Source of the DNA: Allomyces macrogynus ATCC 38327
Lineage: Eukaryota > Blastocladiomycota > Blastocladiomycetes > Blastocladiales > Blastocladiaceae
Assembly (NCBI GenBank): GCA_000151295.1
Contig: GG745367.1
Location: 51,235-81,158 of the forward strand
Length of the DNA stretch: 29,924 bases
Direction of reading: 5' to 3'
Shown here: positions 10,801 through 21,115 of the stretch, piece after piece
Layout of the letters: every line of letters begins with the position of its first letter
Position numbering within the stretch: position 1 is the first letter of the stretch
The notes under the pieces: model-generated
Seen by the model: only the letters and a program-made list of their open reading frames with translations
Database searches by the model: none
Told to the model about the DNA's origin: nothing
Translations under genes and position numbers: made by a program

Positions 10801-12914
10801 GGCGATCGGCGGTGTCGTCGTGCAGTGTCGACTCGGTGTGCGCGACAGCGTCGTCGTGTGCCGCCTGCATCTGCGCCAACTGCGTCTCGACGTCAATGAG
10901 TCGCTGCTTGGCGCTGGCCGCGTCAAGCTTGGCGAGTTCGGCAAACTCTTCCGCGGCACTCGCGCGCTGCTGTGCGGCGGTGACGCGGAGCTCGGCGTCG
11001 GCAAGACGGTGCTCAACGTGGTCCAGCCGCTCCTGCGTGCCGGCGGCGCGCTGTTCGGCCTCGGCGAGATGCTTTTCGACCACGTGCAAGTGATTCTCAG
11101 CTGCAACCGCGCGCTTTTCCGCATGTGCTGCGCTCGCTTCCAGCTCCGCCGCACGTTGCTCAGCGTCGGCACGTGCCTGCTCGACCTCTGTCGTGCGCAA
11201 CTCTGCGTCGTTGGCACGCCGTTCCGCATCGACGAGACTCCGCTCGGCCTCCACCGCCCTCGCCTCGGCCGCGTTACACCTCCGTTCGACTTCCTCGACA
11301 CGCGTCTCGGCCTCCTGGCACCGCGCGGCCCACTCTTCCGCCGCCGCATCCGCCTGGTCGACCTGATCGGCCAACTCTCTCACCAACTGATGATCCCTCG
11401 CCTGTTCCGCGGTCCACTGCGCCTCGCGCTCCTCGGCCTCCTGCAACGCCGCGGCCAGCCGCAAGACATCCGCACTCGCGTGATCGCGCCCCGCGTCCAT
11501 GGCCGCAACCAACGCCGCCAAATCATTCGACGCGCGGTCAGCAGCGACGGGGTCCGTCTGGCACGCGCGATCCACCTGCTCATCCGCAATCGAAGAATCC
11601 GCGTCCGAATCACCCTCCGCGTCCGACCCAGCGGGAGCTACCGCACTGGCGGCACGCAGCCGCGCGAGTTCCGCGGCCTGTGTCGCAAGTTGCCGCGCCA
11701 GTTCCGAGAGCCGCCGGTGCGCGTGTTCGCGCAGACGGTCCATGTTCGCCTGGTAGTGCGCCTGCAGCGAGTGCAGCGCGAGTCGGAACAGGGGCGGCTG
11801 GTCGGTTTGCGGGTCGAGTGCGGCAGCGAGCCAGGGGTCGTAGGTGAGCGGGACGGGGGACAGGTCCGGGTCGTCGTCGTGTGCGGCGGCGGCGAGGTGC
11901 AGGGCGGCGTCGAGGGAGGGCTATATTTGGGGGAAGAAAGTTGAGCGTGGAATTGTTGGGAGAAGGCAGAGGAGGGAGGAGAATGGCGCGTACTGGGTTG
12001 TCGAGCGCGGATTGGTCGGAAACGTGGTCGTCGTCGTCGAGCTGGTCCTCTTGCGCCGATCCCGCGTGCGGGTCGTGGTCCCGCGCGCCCTCATCGTCAG
12101 CATTCGCATCCGCATCGTCCGGTACTGGCTCGAGCGGCGTGCGCAGCAACCCCCTTGACGCTGGCACAGCAGCTGTCATCGACCCGACCGACAAGGGCGT
12201 CGTGGATCGAGCCGACCCCGGTCGTGCGGATCCCGGCCGCACAGACCCAGGGCGCATGTAGACGGGCGCAAAGAGCGGGTGGTCGACGAGCACACCATCA
12301 TCTTCCTCGTCGTCGTCATCGTCGTCCGGTAGCGCGTCGTCGAGCGGGACGGGGATCCCGTCGGCGTCCACAGCAGGCCACTCGGGCGCGACGGCGTAGG
12401 GAGGGGCGACGAGGGGCGAGGTAGTTCGTGATGACGAGGAGAGTGCCGGGTTGGAGGTCATGTCGGCATCGGAGAGCGGGTCCTGGACGTCGTCATGGAT
12501 TTCGTCGCCTTCGTGATGGTCATGGTCAATGCCATCATCGAAGCCCGGGTCGTCGTCGCTGTCGGGCACGGGCAGCGCATCCGGTCCCTCGCCGCCCTCG
12601 TCGCTGTCATCGTCAGCATAATCATCAGGTAATAATGGGAGTTCCGGGACGGGTAACGGCGGTAATGGGCGAGTAGGTGGCGGCAGGACTTTGTGATCAC
12701 TGTTGCTGCTGCCGCTTGCGTTGGAGCCGAAGGAGACAATGGACGCGGCGCGAGCGGCGCGGGCAGCTTCGGCAGCGGCTTCGGAAATGGCCCAGTCGGC
12801 CGGGTCGACAGGTACGGGTGTGCCGAGGAACGGCTCGGGCTCGTCGATGTCGAGATGATGGTGGTCGGGTCCGTTGTCAGGGTGCGGTGACAAGCTGACG
12901 GCTGGCGCCGACAT
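4859..12914 (-). CDS. Pericentrin-like PACT-domain centrosomal coiled-coil protein (three exons, ~2637 aa)
   Basis: Proposed exons on the minus strand are 12914-11994, 11920-5283 and 5213-4859. It is a probable scaffold of the centriole-associated microtubule-organising centre. The C-terminus (about residues 2495-2565) matches the PACT pattern: LVFQKQYL at 2503-2510, then a basic RRRLRAAVWAIVALRRW ending at 2560. In pericentrin, AKAP450 and Pcp1 this domain targets and anchors the protein and can bind calmodulin. Most of exon 2 is heptad-rich Glu/Ala/Arg/Leu coiled coil with recurring modules: RNxWLExE, and LHxSLxDVVDECxxWKxRA. Exon 1 (307 residues) is acidic and Pro-rich with an RPGSxRPGSARPGSAR repeat. 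The start is the ATG of MSAPAV, after which the frame stays open to the intron. No clear CM1 gamma-tubulin-recruiting motif was recognised. Further small introns in the long exon cannot be excluded. Confidence 0.8.
5214..5282 (-). other. Intron 2 of the PACT gene (69 nt, in frame and stop-free)
   Basis: On the minus strand the donor is GTACGT and the acceptor TTTTTTCTCTTGCAG with a strong pyrimidine tract. Its length is a multiple of three and it has no stop. Unspliced RNA would therefore encode 23 extra residues (starting YVSYTF and including Cys and Phe, unlike the flanking helix). Removing it restores EEHQHE-DDLAWNLV in the PACT domain. Confidence 0.8.
11921..11993 (-). other. Intron 1 of the PACT gene (73 nt)
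   Basis: Read on the minus strand, the donor is GTACGC and the acceptor AATATAG, with a branch-like GCTCAAC and pyrimidine-rich stretches. It joins two long open frames in phase 0 (SALDNP to PSLDAALHL). Each frame would otherwise continue only into poor-quality sequence. Confidence 0.8.
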
Positions 12915-13488
12915 GGTGAAGTGCGGCGCAGTCGTGTGCGGCCGGCCGCATGCAGAGCAGTTGGCGTGCAGTTGATTGGGGCCTTGGGCCGGTGCTGGGT
13001 CGTTGGTGGAGATGGCCGTAGACGATCGCTGCCCGCAGTGGAGTTGCGAAAGCCAGTCGCACCAGGACGAGAACTCGGCTTGCCGGCGTGGCGCAGCCGC
13101 GCTGAAGATGCTTCTGCCTGCGGTGTGCGCGGCACGCGACCCGTCTTCTGGGACGCGATGGGCCTGGCAGATGCCCGAGCGTTGGGCAGGGACGCTCGAG
13201 CGTGCGTCTGACGCACTCGCTCCTCGGATCCCTGCCAATGCTCGGTCACGCGATCGCGTCGTGCAGGCGCGCGCGCGCGCGTTGACGTCCCGGCCCGCCG
13301 CCATCGTCGTCGCGGTCGTCGCCAGCCCGCCTCCGGCGTACCCGAACGGGCCGCAGGAGCCGCAAGACCCGTGGCAAATCAACGCTTGCCACCACCGCCG
13401 CGCCGCTTCCACCGCACCGCCGCTGCTGCCGGCCACCCCGGCGTCGCGAGTCCACGCTCCCCCTTCAATCCCAACCACGGCAACCACC
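12915..13488. promoter_or_regulatory. Divergent promoter region of the PACT and coiled-coil genes
   Basis: These 574 nt separate two start codons that face away from each other. A CCAAT box lies on the minus strand (ATTGG at 12975-12979, about 60 nt upstream of the PACT start), another CCAAT on the plus strand near 13229-13233, and an alternating CG run at 13268-13282. No TATA box was seen. Frames open across this stretch are shadows without domain content. Shared control is inferred from the arrangement. Confidence 0.5.
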
Positions 13489-15190
13489 ATGGCCAACTTC
13501 CACGCTGCCGATCCGTCATGGGAGCACGTCACGCCCTCGCGCACCGCTCCCGCCGCCATCGCAGTCGGTCCCGTCGACGCCCCCTTTGTCGCCGTCGCCG
13601 CGGCCCCACCGGCCGCACTACCCACCTCCCCACGGACGCGCGCGCCGCCGCCACTTGGGCTCGGCCTGTTTGCGAGCACCGCCGACCGCGCGGCCGTACA
13701 CCACCTGACAGCCTCGGCGCTCGCTGGCCTGCGCGGGTCATTGCGCGCCGTGACAGCCTCCAAGCCCAGCAATGTGGCCACGGCGCGCACGGTGGTCGTC
13801 TCGCCGGCGCTGTCGCTCGCGTCGGTGTCGACCGACGAAAGCGGCATGGAGGGAAGTCGCGGCAGTGTACACGTCGAGAACGCACCAGGTGCACCGCCAG
13901 CCGACCTTGGAACCGACGATGATGCCGCCGCGCGAGGCCCGTCGACGCGCAACTCGTGGGATCCGACCGTCTTCGTGCGCACGGCGCTCAAGTGGGTCCA
14001 GCCCATCGCCAACGGCAGCACGAGCGACCCGCACCTTGACGACACGTCGCCGGGCAACACGCCGCGCAACGCGAGCGACTGGGCCGTGGATGTGGATTGG
14101 GTCTCGGAAACGGTATGTCGTGAGTGCGAACGGGGACCGCTGGATTCGTTGGTGTGTGTGTGCGGCACATGTGGTTCGCAGGCAGAGGGGCTCATGTCTT
14201 GGCGCCATCTTTCTTTGTCCGTAGGTTCGCCAGGGACCCGCTGCACCCGACTTCTGGACGCTCGTCGACTCGCTCACGCAGCACATGGCCGCGTCGGGAG
14301 ACGTGGCGGGCAAGACGCACCCGGGGGCCGAATCGACTGGGGCTGGGGCCGGGGCCGGAATCTCGCCCGCCGCGAATGGGAACGATCTTGGTCAGGAGAA
14401 CGGCGAGGATGAGGACGAGGACGAGACGAGCAGCCTGATCGATGCAACCATGGCCGACGTCGAAGTCGACGACGACGAGTCCGACAGCGACAGCGACCAC
14501 AGCGTGGACGACGACAGTGCGACTCCGGCAGCGCACGACGAGACGCCCTCAACCGAGCACACGCCATCCGCGTCGACACCGTTCTCGATGCTGCACGCGC
14601 CGTCCCCTGCACCCGCACCCGCACCGGTGCCGTCATCCACAGACTCGGCTCCTTCACATCACCTGGACGTTTCCGCAGCGGCCGACCTGCCTCCACCGCC
14701 ACCACTCCCGCACCAGACCGCGACTCCGCGCGCGTCCGACATGCACCTCCCCCACGCACCCGACCGCGACCCATCAACGCGCCCCTCAACCGCGACCTCT
14801 TCCTGGCTCAGCGACGCCGACCGGCGCACCCTCTCCGCGTCGCACGCGACGACTGCCACCGTCACGTCCGACATTGACGGGTCCGAGACCGTGGCCACGC
14901 ACGCGTTACGGGACCGGATCCAGGAACTCGAAGGGTTTGTTGCACGGCTTATGGCCGAATCGGCGGCCGCACACGCGGCGCAGGTGGCGTTACGCGACCA
15001 CGCGGCGCGACTGGCGACGACGGTCAAGGCGCAGCAGGTGGAGCTGGATAAGTTTCATGCCAAGTGGGCTAAGATCAGGGAGGCGGTGAAGCGGAAGCGC
15101 GCGGCGCGCGCGGCGGCGGGCGGGGCGGGTGCAGGTTGGGCGGGGGCGGAGCAGGGGGAGGAGGAGGACGAGGAGGATGGGGACGAGTAA
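13489..15190 (+). CDS. Unknown protein with acidic centre and C-terminal coiled coil (two exons, 529 aa)
   Basis: Proposed exons are 13489-14112 and 14225-15190. I do not recognise the family. The start ATG has the favourable context ACCACCATGG and is the first ATG of a frame that runs to the intron. Residues 1-165 are Ala/Pro/Ser-rich. A more ordered, tryptophan-containing stretch (about 165-230) includes WDPTVFVRTALKWVQPIAN, WAVDVDWVSET and, across the intron, VRQGPAAPDFWTLVDSLTQHM. An acidic Asp/Ser/Glu block follows (about 245-305), then a Pro/Ser linker, a coiled coil from about 435 (LRDRIQELEGFVARL onward), a basic cluster EAVKRKRAAR (about 494-503) and an acidic EEEDEEDGDE terminus. 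It is divergent from the PACT gene, so a role at the microtubule-organising centre is possible but unproven. Confidence 0.7.
14113..14224 (+). other. Intron of the 529-aa gene (112 nt)
   Basis: The donor is GTATGT and the acceptor TTTCTTTGTCCGTAG, in phase 0. It joins WVSET to VRQGPAAPDFW. Continuing in the first frame instead gives Cys-rich sequence unlike the rest of the protein. This is the longest intron seen here and the only one without a GTACG donor. Confidence 0.75.
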
Positions 15191-17756
15191 GGAGGCGGTC
15201 GGTTGGCGCGGCTTTCGGACGGCTGCCGTTTGTTTATATCTGTGAGTGCGCGTGTGGGCCAGTAGCGCGCATGCCTTTGTACCATTATTTCGTGGACTTG
15301 CCAGTCAATTTTATGCCTCGGTTTTGTGTACAGAGTGTTGGTCCGTCGTGGTGCATGCGTGGTGTGCGTGTCCCCGTCGTCCTCGGCGACTAGTTCCGCG
15401 ACGTAGGTAGGCGCTTTGTTGCGAAGGGGCGCGCGCGGCGGCGGCGCTCGCTCGCTCGCGCGATTCGAGGACAATGGTTCGCGTGTGCAGGCGGTTGCCG
15501 CCAACACCCGACAAGCGTCTGACGCGGCCTTGTCACCCGCTGCCAGATTGCTGTGCCGCGATCGACGGGAGAAGGCCCGCAGAACGACCGCACCCGACCA
15601 ACGGTAGTGGCCACGTCGTCGAGGTTGCTGCAGGCTGCCGCCCGCTTGAAGGCGCCCGTGCGCTGGTCCTTCGTCACTCGCCCAAAGAGCGGTGAGGATG
15701 GACACCTTGAGCAACGCGAGAGACCCAGGGCGTGCACGCCGACGTGCCAAACATGGCAGCAATCAGCTGCAAGCGAGCACAGCGATGCATGGACATGAGT
15801 GCCTCGCCGGTCGTCAAAGCTGCTGATCTTCCTGCGATTCATGCTTCAAGCCAGCTTGGGCTCACTTGGAATACAGCACTCAACTTGGCCAAAGCAACCA
15901 ATTCGAAATGGTCCGGGCCGCTATCTTTGCTTCTGGCGGCTGGACAGGAAGAACTTCGCGAGCTGGGCCCTCTCTTTTGCGTGCCCAGGCGGTCTCTGTG
16001 ATCGACAGCGCCAATCAACACTACCGTGGGTGAGTGGCAATTACCACCCGACAGCGCGACCTGGCCTTCAGCACCACAAACGTGCCGACACCCGCGTGTC
16101 GCGTGCATAGTGCATGGTGGAGCTACGAAAGGCGCGCGCACGATGAGCACGGCTTCTCTTGGCCGGACTGCCTGTCCATCGCATGGCGCCACGGCCAGCA
16201 TGACGTCCAGCCGTCCAGCCGTCCAGCTCCACTTGGTTCATGTCGTGCCGCGGCCAGCTGGTTTTTTCGTGAAGATCGCGCGCAGCGTCGGCAGCATTCC
16301 GCCATCCGCGCAAGGCCCTTGATGGCCGCGCCGCCCCGCGGCCAGCATGGTGCATGCATGGTCGTGCCCGGCTCAGTAGTGCACGCCCGCACCGAGTGTC
16401 GTTTGATGGACGCGGCCGTTCGTCGTTGACAGGACGCTCACGGGTGCAACATTTCATTCATCGTGGGCGGGGCGTGCCCCGCATGGTGATGGTCCATGCC
16501 GTTGGCCCGCCCATACCATCGTCACGTCAACGGCACGCGCGTCCTGGTGCAGATAGCTGTGTCGTTGGCCATCTGCATGCCAGCAGCCGCGAGCAGACGT
16601 GCGTCGTCCTTTCCTGGCTCTACTCGTCCTGATCATGTCCGTTGCCGTGAAGGTCGTTGCCGCGCTCCCTCTACTGTGCGCGACGCATGCTCACTTCGTC
16701 TCCGATTTGTCGTCGTTGTCGAGGGCTGTCCCGGGTCCATTTGCCGCGCATTTCCCGATCTCTTGCACAACGGCGGGCAGGCAAGGCCCGGCGCACCCGC
16801 GAGCGTCGTCGCTTCCACCGGCCATTTCTCTCCCCCCCTTTCTCTCTGGAGATTCTGGCCTGTACCACCACCGTCCACCAGCTGCCGCGAACAGCCGGGG
16901 ACCGGCGGTGCTGCGCGAGCAACGCTGCGCCCGGTCGGCGCGTGCAACTCTCTTCTTCCTCATTTCCCGTTCGGTTGCGTCGCGGTTGGCAAACAAGGGC
17001 GCATGGGCACACATTGGCTGTGGGAGATGGCACCAATTTTCGCGCCCGATTCGAACAGGGAACAACCCGGGCGCGTGCCACGGTCGACGTGTCAACGCCA
17101 AGCGCAAACGCGTTCAGCGTGTACCGTGCCACCATCGGTGCGGCCGGCGACGAGTCATTTTGCTTGCCGTGCGAGGGCCGTTGCGAGCGCGTGTCCTAAG
17201 AGAGTGCACGGGTGCGGATGGTGATCACACCTGGGGCGGCGCCACGCCCGCGTCGTGGTCCACGGCGGGGCCGCGCTCGCCGTGCACACCTCGTGGAGCA
17301 GCGCGGGCACGCACGGGCAAGCGGTGCCGCACCGCTCGCCCCGACAGAGTATCAGCGGCGCCGCGTGGTGGGTCGCTCTTCCGTTGTCGACGACTCGACA
17401 CGGCGCGAACAGCAAGGCCGTGCCCCGGCTCGCTCGCGCGCGCGCGATCGGGCAAGGCAGCGAGCAGGGGCACCTGGCCCGCGGGAAAATTGACGCGCCG
17501 TGTCGACGCGCGCGCCTGCTTGCTCGGTGGGTTGCTAGCGGGCCGCGGTTGACCGTCATGTTCTGTGCGACGGCGCGTGTTCGCCTGATCGTGCTCGTGT
17601 GCCCCCCCCACTCTCCCCCGCCGCCGCCGCCGCCGCCGCCGCGGCCCCTCCACCGCGCCGGGTCAGCGCGTTTTGCGCGCGTGCGTGGGAACGGCCTCGC
17701 GACGCGACCGCGGCCGACGCGCGCGCGCGAGATGGCGTGCCGCCTGCCGCATCCCC
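15191..17756. other. 2.5-kb region without a convincing gene
   Basis: This lies between the 529-aa gene and the TATA box of the first H15 gene. Several frames are open because of high GC. Their translations are Arg/Cys/His-rich, most lack an ATG start, and none shows a domain or a credible splice structure. Small features seen are an 8-bp repeat CGTCCAGC three times (16204-16227), a run of G/C triplets (17626-17643) and CG-alternating stretches near 17430-17450 and 17718-17730. It may hold upstream control elements, an unrecognised non-coding RNA or a decayed gene. Confidence 0.5.
16204..16227. repeat. 8-bp tandem repeat, three units
   Basis: CGTCCAGC is repeated three times without mismatch inside the gene-free region. 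No function can be assigned. Confidence 0.7.
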
Positions 17757-17763
17757 TATAAAG
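17757..17763 (+). promoter_or_regulatory. TATA box of the first H15 gene
   Basis: TATAAAG stands out in very GC-rich surroundings, 234 nt upstream of the ATG at 17997. The interval is pyrimidine-rich and contains no ATG, as expected for a 5' UTR. The second H15 gene has a similar element. Confidence 0.7.
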
Positions 17764-17996
17764 GACGCGGCCGGCGCCGCCAGCTCCGCGTCTCCCCACC
17801 GCGCACCGCCCGGCTCCCCTCTCGCCTTCATCTTCTTCTCCACGCACGCGTCAATTCAACGGATCCATCTCTCCCCGCGCGTTCCTCGTGTCCCGCTTCC
17901 GCTGCCCGACCGCGCGCTTGACACGCGCGCCACGGTCCCCGCCGCACCGACGCTGCCAGCCCTCTCGATCCAACCGACCGACCCACCACCACCGCC

Positions 17997-20900
17997 ATGT
18001 TCCCGCTCGCCTCGACGCCACCGCCATCCGCCGCGTCGCGCCCGTCGTCGGCGGGCTCGACCCACGGCAACGCGCTGCTCGACGCGCTCGCACCTCCCCT
18101 ACCGCCACCGTTACCGCGGCGGCACCGTTGCGTCAACGACGACCGGCCGTCGTCGGCCATGGTCATGGACGTCGATGACGACGAGGACGATGGCGACTGG
18201 GAGCCACCGCGCGCCGAACAGTCAGTGCTCGCGGTGGACCGCGCGGTGGGCGGCACGTCGTCGTCGGTGGCATCGCCGCGAGACGCGCGCCGGTTGCCCG
18301 AGAACACGCCCAAGTCGTGGATTGCCCTCGATGAGATGATGGAGGACGTGGGAAACGACGACGACGACGACGATGACGACTACTTGTCGGACGAGGAGGA
18401 CGGCGAGGACGACGAGATGGAGGAAGGGCGTACGCCCGCGATGGTGGCACGTGCCACGGCGACGCCAGCGGCATCGTCGGGATGCAAGGGGGATCATGGC
18501 ACGCGTTCCACCGCCCGCGGTGACCACGACGCGCGCCGCGGCGGCGTGAGTGGCAGCAGCAGTGACGGCAACAGCAGCGACGGCGACCGCGACGCCGAAG
18601 AGGATCTCGACGACGACGACGAGTACCGCGACGAGGACACCAGGGCTCGCACACGCGACGCAGCGGCGCCTCCACCGCCGCCGCCAACGACGTTGCAACA
18701 CCCGAGCCAGCTCGCGGCCGCGCGGTCTCGGCGCGGCAGTCCCGGCGCCACCGCCTCACAGACCGTCGCCACCCCCGCACAGCCCACGACGGCGACAGCG
18801 GCTCCACCGCAGACGAGTCACCATGGGCCGCTGCTACCCGACCAAGATGACGGCGCCTTTGTCGGCGGCGGCGACGTGGATCTCGTGCCTTCGTACGAGG
18901 AGATGATTGCGCAGGTACGGCTTCTACTGGCATTCACGATCCCACGCTTCCTCCTCCACTTCTCCAACTCACCCAACCCCGACCACCCACGACACAGGCC
19001 ATCACGGCGCTCGGCGACCCGCAAGGCCACCCGCCGCGCGAGATCTATGCGTGGATGGCCATGACCTACGGCGCCTACCTGCCCGTGCAGTTCAAGGGGT
19101 CGGCAACGCAAGCTTTGAAAAAGGCATGGCGCAAGTCGCGCTTTTTGCGCGACAATCGGCGGTACCGACTGAACCCGGACTACCAGGGCGCGCGCGTCCG
19201 TGGCCGCGCCAAGCCCAACGCCGCCATCACGCCCATGACCGACGCCGATCGTTTACGCGCGGCCGAGGCCGTACGTGCCGCCACGGCGTCGGGGTCGTCG
19301 GCAGATGCAAGCGGCGGCGGAGCGAGTGGAGATGCGCGCCGGCGGAGCGGCAAGTCGCGCAGCAAGAAGAAGAAGCCGGCGGCCGCGCACGACGACCACG
19401 GCCATATTGATCAGTACGGCGATGCGCACGACCTTGGCGGTGGGCGCACGTTCACGCTCGTGCACCCGGCCATGACGCATCATCTCGACCAGCAGCAGCA
19501 GCCGCCAATCGACGAGGGCGTCTCGCTCGTGTCGCGCCCAACGTCGTCGAGTGGAACGCATACGTCGCCCGATCTCGGCGCAGCTAGTACGACGACCGTC
19601 CCGGGCACGCCCGGTCGCCCGCCGCGCAAGCGCGCACGCACGGCGCCCGAGCCTACGGCATCGGCGACCACGACGACAGGTGGTGGGTGGCCCATCCAGC
19701 TCACGTCCCCGCCGTCGCTGGCGTTGCGCGCGGGCAAGCGCGCACCGCCGCCGCCGAGCATCATGATCCCGCCGTCGCACTCGGCCGCGGGCGAGCTCTC
19801 GTCGCCGACGCTGATTCTCGAGCGCATGCGGCTCGACCACACGCATGCGTCGTCGGTCGCGTCACCCACGACGTCCGAGTACGCGACGCACCTGCCGACA
19901 CCCATGCTTCCTGCCACGAGCACCACGTCGCCGACGCAGCACACGCACGTTGTCCCGGCGCCTTACTCGGTGTTTGCCCCGGCGCCCGCGTTCCACCCGC
20001 ACGGCGGCGCCGCCGTCGCACACCACTACGCGACGGGACTCATGTCGCCCATGTCCCCGTTCATGCCCGCGTCGAGTGCTGCCGTGCGTCCCGCGACGGC
20101 ACCCGTCGACCCGGCCGCGGTGTTGCGGGACCAGTGCATCAACCCGCAGGCACTCGTGAACCCGCTCCCACTGCCCGTTTCGCCGGAAGACGCTGAGTTT
20201 GGCGCGCGGATCGTGTCAGCCATGCACGCGGCGGCCGACGCGGCGGCAGCGGCAGCCGCCAGTGCGGCCACGGCGGTGGCGGACCCGATGCTCGTGTGCA
20301 TGAGCCCCGCTGCAACGGGGATCGGCGCGCGGCCGTCGCGCCGCCGGTTCGTGGACCCGGACGAGCACGTGCCGACGCTTGGCGCGGTCCCGCGCGACCT
20401 GGTCGTGCCGGTGCCCGGGATCGAGATGCTTGGTGATAGTGGTGCCGTGCCGGCCGCGGCGCACTTGATGCCGACGCCCGCCGCTTCGCTCGAGTCGGTC
20501 GCGTCGCCGCCGGTGTTCAGTGCGGCCGTGCCGGGGACGGGCGGCGAGACGATGTACCTCGATGCGCACACGGCCGCGCTTGTGGCCATAGCTTACCACC
20601 AGCAACAGCAGCAACAGCAGGTGGTGGTGGTCGAGGCCGAATTGACTGCGGCCGCGGCCGCGTCGGCGTTCCTCGCGTCCCCGCCATTGGTCCCGCTCGA
20701 CGCGACACCTGCGGGGTCGAGCCTGTACCTGGGCAGTAGCGCGACGACCGACGTGCCCGGTATGCCGCTCGACCTGTCGCTCGCCGACGCGCACGGGAAC
20801 GCGACGGCCGCAGGGCAGCTCGTGGCCGCGTGGATGTCGACGCTGCAGTACGCGTCGGCCGCCACCGCGCAGTTCCCGAATGAGATGCCGGCGACCAGTG

Positions 20901-21115
20901 CCAGCGGGAACGGCACGTACTGGGACGCGTCGTCCGCTGCTGCCGCGGCCGCCGCGTGCGCGGCGGGCATGGCCATGGATGTGGACGTGGTCGCGACGCC
21001 GAGTGGGTACCTGGCGGCCGCGTTTGGCGATGCGGTTGGTGATGCGCCGACGCCCGTGCTGAGTGCGGCAGCAGCCGTGCGCGCGAGTGCCACGGCCGGG
21101 ATGCCGTCGCAGTGA
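17997..21115 (+). CDS. Large linker-histone-fold (H15 winged helix) nuclear protein (two exons, 1011 aa)
   Basis: Proposed exons are 17997-18914 and 18998-21115. The start is the first ATG after the TATA box, in context ACCGCCATG. Residues 1-297 are Pro/Ala-rich with long acidic runs (Asp tract near 18356-18380). Residues about 297-370 form an H1/H5-type globular domain: PSYEEMIAQ-AITAL, then YAWMAMTYG, then FKGSATQALKKAWRKSRF and YRLNPDY, the last part matching the basic recognition helix and wing. KSRSKKKK and PPRKRAR are NLS-like. The remaining ~600 residues are Ala/Pro/Thr-rich with poly-Ala and a short poly-Gln tract. Classical H1 proteins are about 200 residues with Lys-rich tails. The size and acidic and Ala-rich flanks here suggest a chromatin or transcription regulator rather than a structural H1. 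It is a paralogue of the gene at 28167. Confidence 0.8.
18915..18997 (+). other. Intron of the first H15 gene (83 nt)
   Basis: The donor is GTACGG and the acceptor CGACACAG, in phase 0. Splicing joins PSYEEMIAQ to AITALGD and gives a continuous H15 helix 1. The unspliced frame runs on into unrelated sequence and stops. Confidence 0.88.
20598..20620 (+). repeat. CAG/CAA microsatellite encoding poly-Gln
   Basis: A short run of mixed CAG and CAA codons gives seven consecutive glutamines in the H15 protein, followed by a valine run. Such tracts often vary in length between strains. Confidence 0.75.

Noticed and set aside
4859..11743. The PACT gene as one unspliced 2294-aa ORF starting at MDRLREH
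   Set aside because: The frame is open upstream of that Met to a good acceptor at 11921 that joins an acidic N-terminal exon. Its C-terminus contains an in-frame intron with strong splice signals interrupting the PACT domain.
11610..14246. An 878-codon minus-strand frame as a single gene
   Set aside because: Only its middle (12914-11994) is convincing, as exon 1 of the PACT gene. The upstream part is antisense to the 529-aa gene, and the downstream part past 11993 turns Arg/Pro-rich as expected after a missed intron.
17040..17120. tRNA-like TTCGAAT box on the minus strand
   Set aside because: The T-arm pairs only four of five positions, and no matching acceptor stem, D arm or anticodon arm could be drawn.
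16599..17552. Open frame with a hydrophobic N-terminus resembling a signal peptide
   Set aside because: It has no ATG at its start and a composition rich in Arg, Cys and His, with no domain. Overlapping frames are equally open.
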